Part shown: positions 61,301-64,000 of the stretch, piece by piece
Position numbering within the stretch: position 1 is the first letter of the stretch
Layout: every line of letters begins with the position of its first letter
DNA from: JAMLHH01 sp035515235
GTDB taxonomy: Bacteria > Bacteroidota > Bacteroidia > Chitinophagales > JADIYW01
NCBI GenBank assembly: GCA_035515235.1
Contig: DATJBS010000011.1
Coordinates: 1 to 64,000, forward strand
DNA: 64,000 nt
Direction of reading: 5' to 3'
Made by a program: the position numbers and the translations under genes
Notes under the pieces: model-generated
Database searches by the model: none
What the model saw: only the letters and a program-made list of their open reading frames with translations
Told to the model about the DNA's origin: nothing

Positions 61301-62854
61301 AATTTATTAGAGCATGATATGATCAACTATCTCAATAGATGGAATATCAATAGTCGTGACATCAATATATGGTATAATAAGGTAAAAGTATTAGAAGATT
61401 TTGCAACTGTAAGACCTAACAATTGTATAAATCACATGAGAAAAACATTCAATCTAGGTGAAACAGCAGAAGTGACTTTGGATGTAGATGATATCAACAA
61501 AGGCCATATTAAAATAAATACTATAGAAATCAACAGAAATACTCCTGGTGTGGATACCATTAATGTTTATCAATGGAAAGGAATTTATTTTAAAAATTTA
61601 CCTATTTCTTTTGTTCCAATACCACAAGATGGTTACAAATTTTCTCGTTGGGAAACCACAGACAGTACATCTTATATTGATACGCTCAAATTTGATTTAA
61701 AGAAAAATCTTTTTGTAAAAGCATATTTTGAAATTGACGACAATTACATTTACAATCCTGTAGCAGCTAAAATTGATGATTGTCCTTATGAGTTTTCTGA
61801 ATGGGCTAGTCAGCAAACAAAAGGTGCTAAGCCGGAGCATATGCAGTTTTATTATACGAGATATCCTGATTCTAAATCTAATGGTCCATTAGAAGGAACT
61901 TTAGAAGATATTGAATATGATTATGATTCTAAAACAAGAATTAGTGGTTTAGGTAGTTTGGGAATTTCATTAATCAATACAGCGGGTGCCAACGATAATT
62001 ATTACCAAACGAGACTTGGAGCTGTCGCAGTTGCAGTAAGTACTAAAGATATTAGTGGAGCAGAAGTGTCTTTCACATTAGGGACTATTCATCCACAGTC
62101 AAAAAAGTATAGTATTAGATTACAATACAGATTAAGTGATAAAGGAGAAGTCTCTGACTTTTATGATAATAATAATCAATTAATAGAATACAAAGGGAGC
62201 TATGATGCAGAGCATGAACAAAGATTTAAAGTAGACTTTCCTAAAAATTTATTAGATAAAAAGTATGTTCAGTTAATATGGAGATATTACTATAATGGAG
62301 AGCAAGTGGACATGGGCTCGAATGCTAGAGACGAATTGAGAATTGATGATATTATCATTCAACAAAAAGATATTGTAGATAATCAGTCGAAAGGAGATTA
62401 TAATAATATTTTAGTAGCAAATCCTAATAGTCAATCTTTTCAGTGGTATAAGTGTGTCAATGATAATTTGGTGATTTTAGAAAATGAGACTAAGCAACAA
62501 CTAAATATTAGTCAACCGGGCGAATATGCAATTGCTGTAGATTATGGAAATTGTAAACATATTTCTGATTGTTCTTATTTTTTTGTTAAAGAGTTGAAGC
62601 ATTTTGCTCCAAGTATTTATAGTAGTGTTTTACCAAATCCTAGCAATGGTAATTTTGACTTGACTTTTGATGAAAGCTTGACTGATGTTAGAATTGTAGT
62701 ATTGGATGCCCTCGGAAAAGTATATGAAACCAAAGCATTTAAAGAAGTTAAGAATGTTCGCTTTGATGCTACCAAATGGTCTAAAGGAGTTTATATTTTG
62801 AATATATCTACTTCAGATGGTAGAAAAGACAGTCGAAAAATAGTGATTCAGTAA
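58301..62854 (+). CDS. CotH-family T9SS-secreted multidomain protein
   Basis: About 1517 residues with signal peptide (ILLLLLFITPISVFS). Domain order: an N-terminal beta domain (about 25-235), an LTD/lamin-tail domain (INEVVASNFISYYDPYTKDY, from about 350), a chitobiase/beta-hexosaminidase C-terminal-like domain (AKIYYTIDGSDPN, about 530), a CotH kinase domain (about 645-1040; GLRIHGGGTRSAPHKSFRIY, LILRNSGND, WRWVNIDNDSGLN), a second copy of the N-terminal domain (about 1154-1365), and a T9SS type A sorting domain (LPNPSNGNFDLTF, from about 1447). CotH proteins are atypical protein kinases of the surface; here it is probably cell-surface exposed. Confidence 0.87.
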   Translation: MRKYILLLLLFITPISVFSQFNPIAHELNKEPYFFSSWNSDAPAGTFPESMYFLQYQGDDEPDKNTIVGQLWQCAYNSDSRSRYVGLGLNGIGIVNSGSVQDTEDRCGNESFRGAKVGVVVLALNTSNMEEIELSWKIRLIEQGNGNPLPRAYRIQAQYRSDTSESWSDFPSSISYSTQGKITGDVQNVKVFLPKQLENKEYVQVRWKYYQDEANQGGTRPFIALDDIKVVGINSITPNLPFVFIENENLETFGCIEGDFSEVDSIVISAAFLRDNLEIAIGGNFYISLSKIDGYTQKLNLINKDGVVSESTIYIKKKCNDISREIEKLYFRSKLLNKNISLIGEGYYKLFINEVVASNFISYYDPYTKDYPDWIEIYNPNGDNIQLGNYFLTDDINDLTKFKIGVRSINIISNKGFVVYSANNVIGYSGRDLNFSLSKYGGSVLLVGKNGKTIIDSLTYGNLEADISYGRELDGSNTFVNFKTTTPGESNSKSIPYGEKSENPVFSVIGGKYDQPFALGINASSPNAKIYYTIDGSDPNPDNLGGFVYEYKIDYQYRGAGFIGDSYFRPYRSYLFLESIDLGRYMDKLFWISDITASYQTSIIRQKRPPAVTVRALVIEEGKEPSDIISNTYFFSNDDPVKDELPIISLTLNENQLKGFYEGIGVPGVDYETWRYTSPILTNMFSPANYRRSGRPAEIPSNIEVFENGKQVLNQSVGLRIHGGGTRSAPHKSFRIYARNFYGKDVMTYPFFKNLPYEDFQRLILRNSGNDFSGTFFKDAFIQRLMKFNNVDYQEYTPYNIYINGEYWGLLNARERIDIKYFQRKYGFNESDIDFLENNKRVIEGDTLHYASFLRNLSNIDLTSEESYNYVDTIIDIDNYIDYQSSKIYVGVIDWPHNNVRYWRYKINQYKPKSPYGLDGRWRWVNIDNDSGLNKGEEDLNSFDWALSPTGNDRGENATFLFRSLIENPKFKIQFLTRFSDLLNTAFLPKRVIGEISYYKNLLEHDMINYLNRWNINSRDINIWYNKVKVLEDFATVRPNNCINHMRKTFNLGETAEVTLDVDDINKGHIKINTIEINRNTPGVDTINVYQWKGIYFKNLPISFVPIPQDGYKFSRWETTDSTSYIDTLKFDLKKNLFVKAYFEIDDNYIYNPVAAKIDDCPYEFSEWASQQTKGAKPEHMQFYYTRYPDSKSNGPLEGTLEDIEYDYDSKTRISGLGSLGISLINTAGANDNYYQTRLGAVAVAVSTKDISGAEVSFTLGTIHPQSKKYSIRLQYRLSDKGEVSDFYDNNNQLIEYKGSYDAEHEQRFKVDFPKNLLDKKYVQLIWRYYYNGEQVDMGSNARDELRIDDIIIQQKDIVDNQSKGDYNNILVANPNSQSFQWYKCVNDNLVILENETKQQLNISQPGEYAIAVDYGNCKHISDCSYFFVKELKHFAPSIYSSVLPNPSNGNFDLTFDESLTDVRIVVLDALGKVYETKAFKEVKNVRFDATKWSKGVYILNISTSDGRKDSRKIVIQ

Positions 62855-62886
62855 TTGACTTTATGATTTTCTCGTAGATTTATAGA

Positions 62887-63783
62887 ATGTATATACCTGC
62901 AAATTTAAAACCTGGAGATACTATAGGTATTGTCTGTACAGCTAGAAAAATTGACTTAGAATCGATACAATTTGCAATTCGTTTTTTTGAAAATGCAGGC
63001 TTCAAAGTTTTGATTGGCGATACCATAGGCGCAGAATATTTTCAGTATGCAGGAGATGATAGTTTTCGTAGAAAGGATTTGCAAAAAATGCTAGATAATC
63101 CTAAAGTAAAAGCTATCATTTCTGGAAGAGGTGGCTACGGAACCGTAAGAATTATTGATGATATTTATTACGGAAATTATTTAGAACAACCTAAATGGAT
63201 CATTGGGTATTCAGATATTACTGCTTTGCATAGTCATTTAAATCATGTCATGGGTATTGGAACTTTACATGCTACTATGCCTATTAACTTTACAAAAAAT
63301 ACAGACTCTTCACTTCAATCTCTTTTAGATGCTTTGACCGGCAAGCCACTGAGATATACTGTTGATCCACACCCTCTGAATAGATTAGGAAGCACATCAG
63401 GAGAAATTATTGGTGGTAATCTATCTATTCTTTACAGTTTGTTAGGAACAAAAACTCTTTTACATACAGCAAACAAGATTCTGTTTTTAGAAGATTTGGA
63501 TGAATATTTATATCATATCGATAGAATGATGATAGCGCTCAAAAGAGCAGGAAAATTAAATCAACTAGCAGGAATTATAGTAGGTGGAATGTCCGATATG
63601 AATGACAATACAATTCCATACGGAAAATCTGCTGAAGAGATTATTTTAGAGCATGTACAGGAGTATGATTATCCTGTTTGTTTTGGTTTTCCTGCAGGGC
63701 ATATCGACGACAATAGAGCTTTGAAATTAGGTGCAATAGCTCAGTTGAATATTACCGAAAGAGGTGTGGAGTTTAGTCAGTAA
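62887..63783 (+). CDS. LD-carboxypeptidase (peptidase S66)
   Basis: 298 residues. GRGGYGTVRII, IGYSDITALHSHL with the nucleophile serine, GGNLSILYSLLGT and LEDLDEYLYHIDRMM with the glutamate, and GFPAGHIDDNRAL with the histidine make up the S66 Ser-Glu-His triad. Removes the terminal D-alanine from muramoyl tetrapeptide during peptidoglycan recycling. No signal peptide, so cytoplasmic. Confidence 0.92.
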   Translation: MYIPANLKPGDTIGIVCTARKIDLESIQFAIRFFENAGFKVLIGDTIGAEYFQYAGDDSFRRKDLQKMLDNPKVKAIISGRGGYGTVRIIDDIYYGNYLEQPKWIIGYSDITALHSHLNHVMGIGTLHATMPINFTKNTDSSLQSLLDALTGKPLRYTVDPHPLNRLGSTSGEIIGGNLSILYSLLGTKTLLHTANKILFLEDLDEYLYHIDRMMIALKRAGKLNQLAGIIVGGMSDMNDNTIPYGKSAEEIILEHVQEYDYPVCFGFPAGHIDDNRALKLGAIAQLNITERGVEFSQ

Positions 63784-64000
63784 AGGACTTTCTGTTTTTA
63801 AGTAATGGTTTAAGTAAAAACTCTATACCATTCATTTTGATGACATATATTGTTTCTAATAACATACCCAATTGTCCTTTAGGGAATCCGTCGTTATTTC
63901 TCATCCATTCTAAATAAGAGATTGGGATTTGATAGATAAATTTATCTTTATGCTTTCCAAAAGGCATTTTTGTTTCTATAACTAGTAACAAAATCTTAGG
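63773..64000 (-). CDS. DUF3820 family protein (start beyond window)
   Basis: The frame is open from 63773 to the window edge. TKMPFGKHKDKFIYQIPISY, YLEWMRNNDGFPKGQLG and NGIEFLLKPLL match the small DUF3820 family. Relatives have a few residues before this point, so the true start is probably just outside the window; a TTG at 63991 is a less likely start. The end overlaps the LD-carboxypeptidase gene tail to tail by 11 bp. Function unknown. Confidence 0.78.
   Translation of the reverse strand, partial: PKILLLVIETKMPFGKHKDKFIYQIPISYLEWMRNNDGFPKGQLGMLLETIYVIKMNGIEFLLKPLLKNRKSFTD

Noticed and set aside
1..64000. Integrase, transposase or phage genes that could explain the accessory genes
   Set aside because: No tyrosine or serine recombinase, DDE transposase or phage structural gene was recognised on either strand.

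Overview
The window reads as AT-rich chromosomal DNA of a Bacteroidota member of the Saprospiria/Chitinophagia/Flavobacteriia kind. Support comes from type IX secretion C-terminal sorting domains on large secreted proteins, a TonB-dependent receptor with a carboxypeptidase-like N-terminal domain, a PD40-OmpA protein, a fused transaldolase/glucose-6-phosphate isomerase, and TAnnTTTG promoter boxes. No tRNA, rRNA, CRISPR array, transposase or site-specific recombinase gene is visible.

Region 1 (1-15.8 kb, all minus strand) is a compact sugar-phosphate operon. In transcription order it runs RibD/DHFR-like reductase, HAD phosphatase, phosphoketolase, RpiB, class I aldolase, transketolase, Tal-Pgi fusion, Gnd, Zwf, Pgl, a glucoamylase/GH144-like protein and Pgm (cut by the window edge). 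It joins the oxidative and non-oxidative pentose phosphate pathway with a phosphoketolase outlet to acetyl phosphate; ATGA stop-start overlaps at zwf/pgl and xfp/rpiB suggest translational coupling.

Region 2 (about 16-27 kb) and a second block (about 38.4-42.1 kb) are accessory DNA that looks like an integron cassette array without an integrase. Short genes are separated by 130-200 bp imperfect palindromes bounded by AAC and GTT. For several units the two outer ends are complementary over 7-10 bp, as integron cassettes require. Cargo includes a PLD-like nuclease, three HEPN-type proteins (one broken by a stop), a metzincin lipoprotein paired with an unknown beta-rich protein, an XRE-ImmA/IrrE pair, an RloA/RloB (AbiL-like) pair and an RDD membrane protein. 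An ECF sigma factor with a membrane partner, a 2H phosphoesterase and a P-type ATPase remnant lie between units. A TacA/TacT-type toxin-antitoxin pair (30-30.8 kb) and a DUF1905 gene lie between the blocks.

Region 3 (27-38 kb, mixed strands) holds a T9SS-exported GH172/DUF2961 protein, ferritin, an FAD oxidoreductase-Rieske fusion, a TonB-dependent receptor and an esterase. Region 4 (42-64 kb) is more ordinary chromosome: an OmpA/PD40 envelope protein, sugar transporter, acyltransferase, azurin-like cupredoxin, ferredoxin, thioesterase, the CcmB-CcmC-CcmD cytochrome c maturation genes, glutamate dehydrogenase, a three-gene lipid/epimerase/hydrolase operon, a PI-PLC-like lipoprotein, a 1.5 kaa CotH-family T9SS protein, an LD-carboxypeptidase and a DUF3820 gene running off the end.
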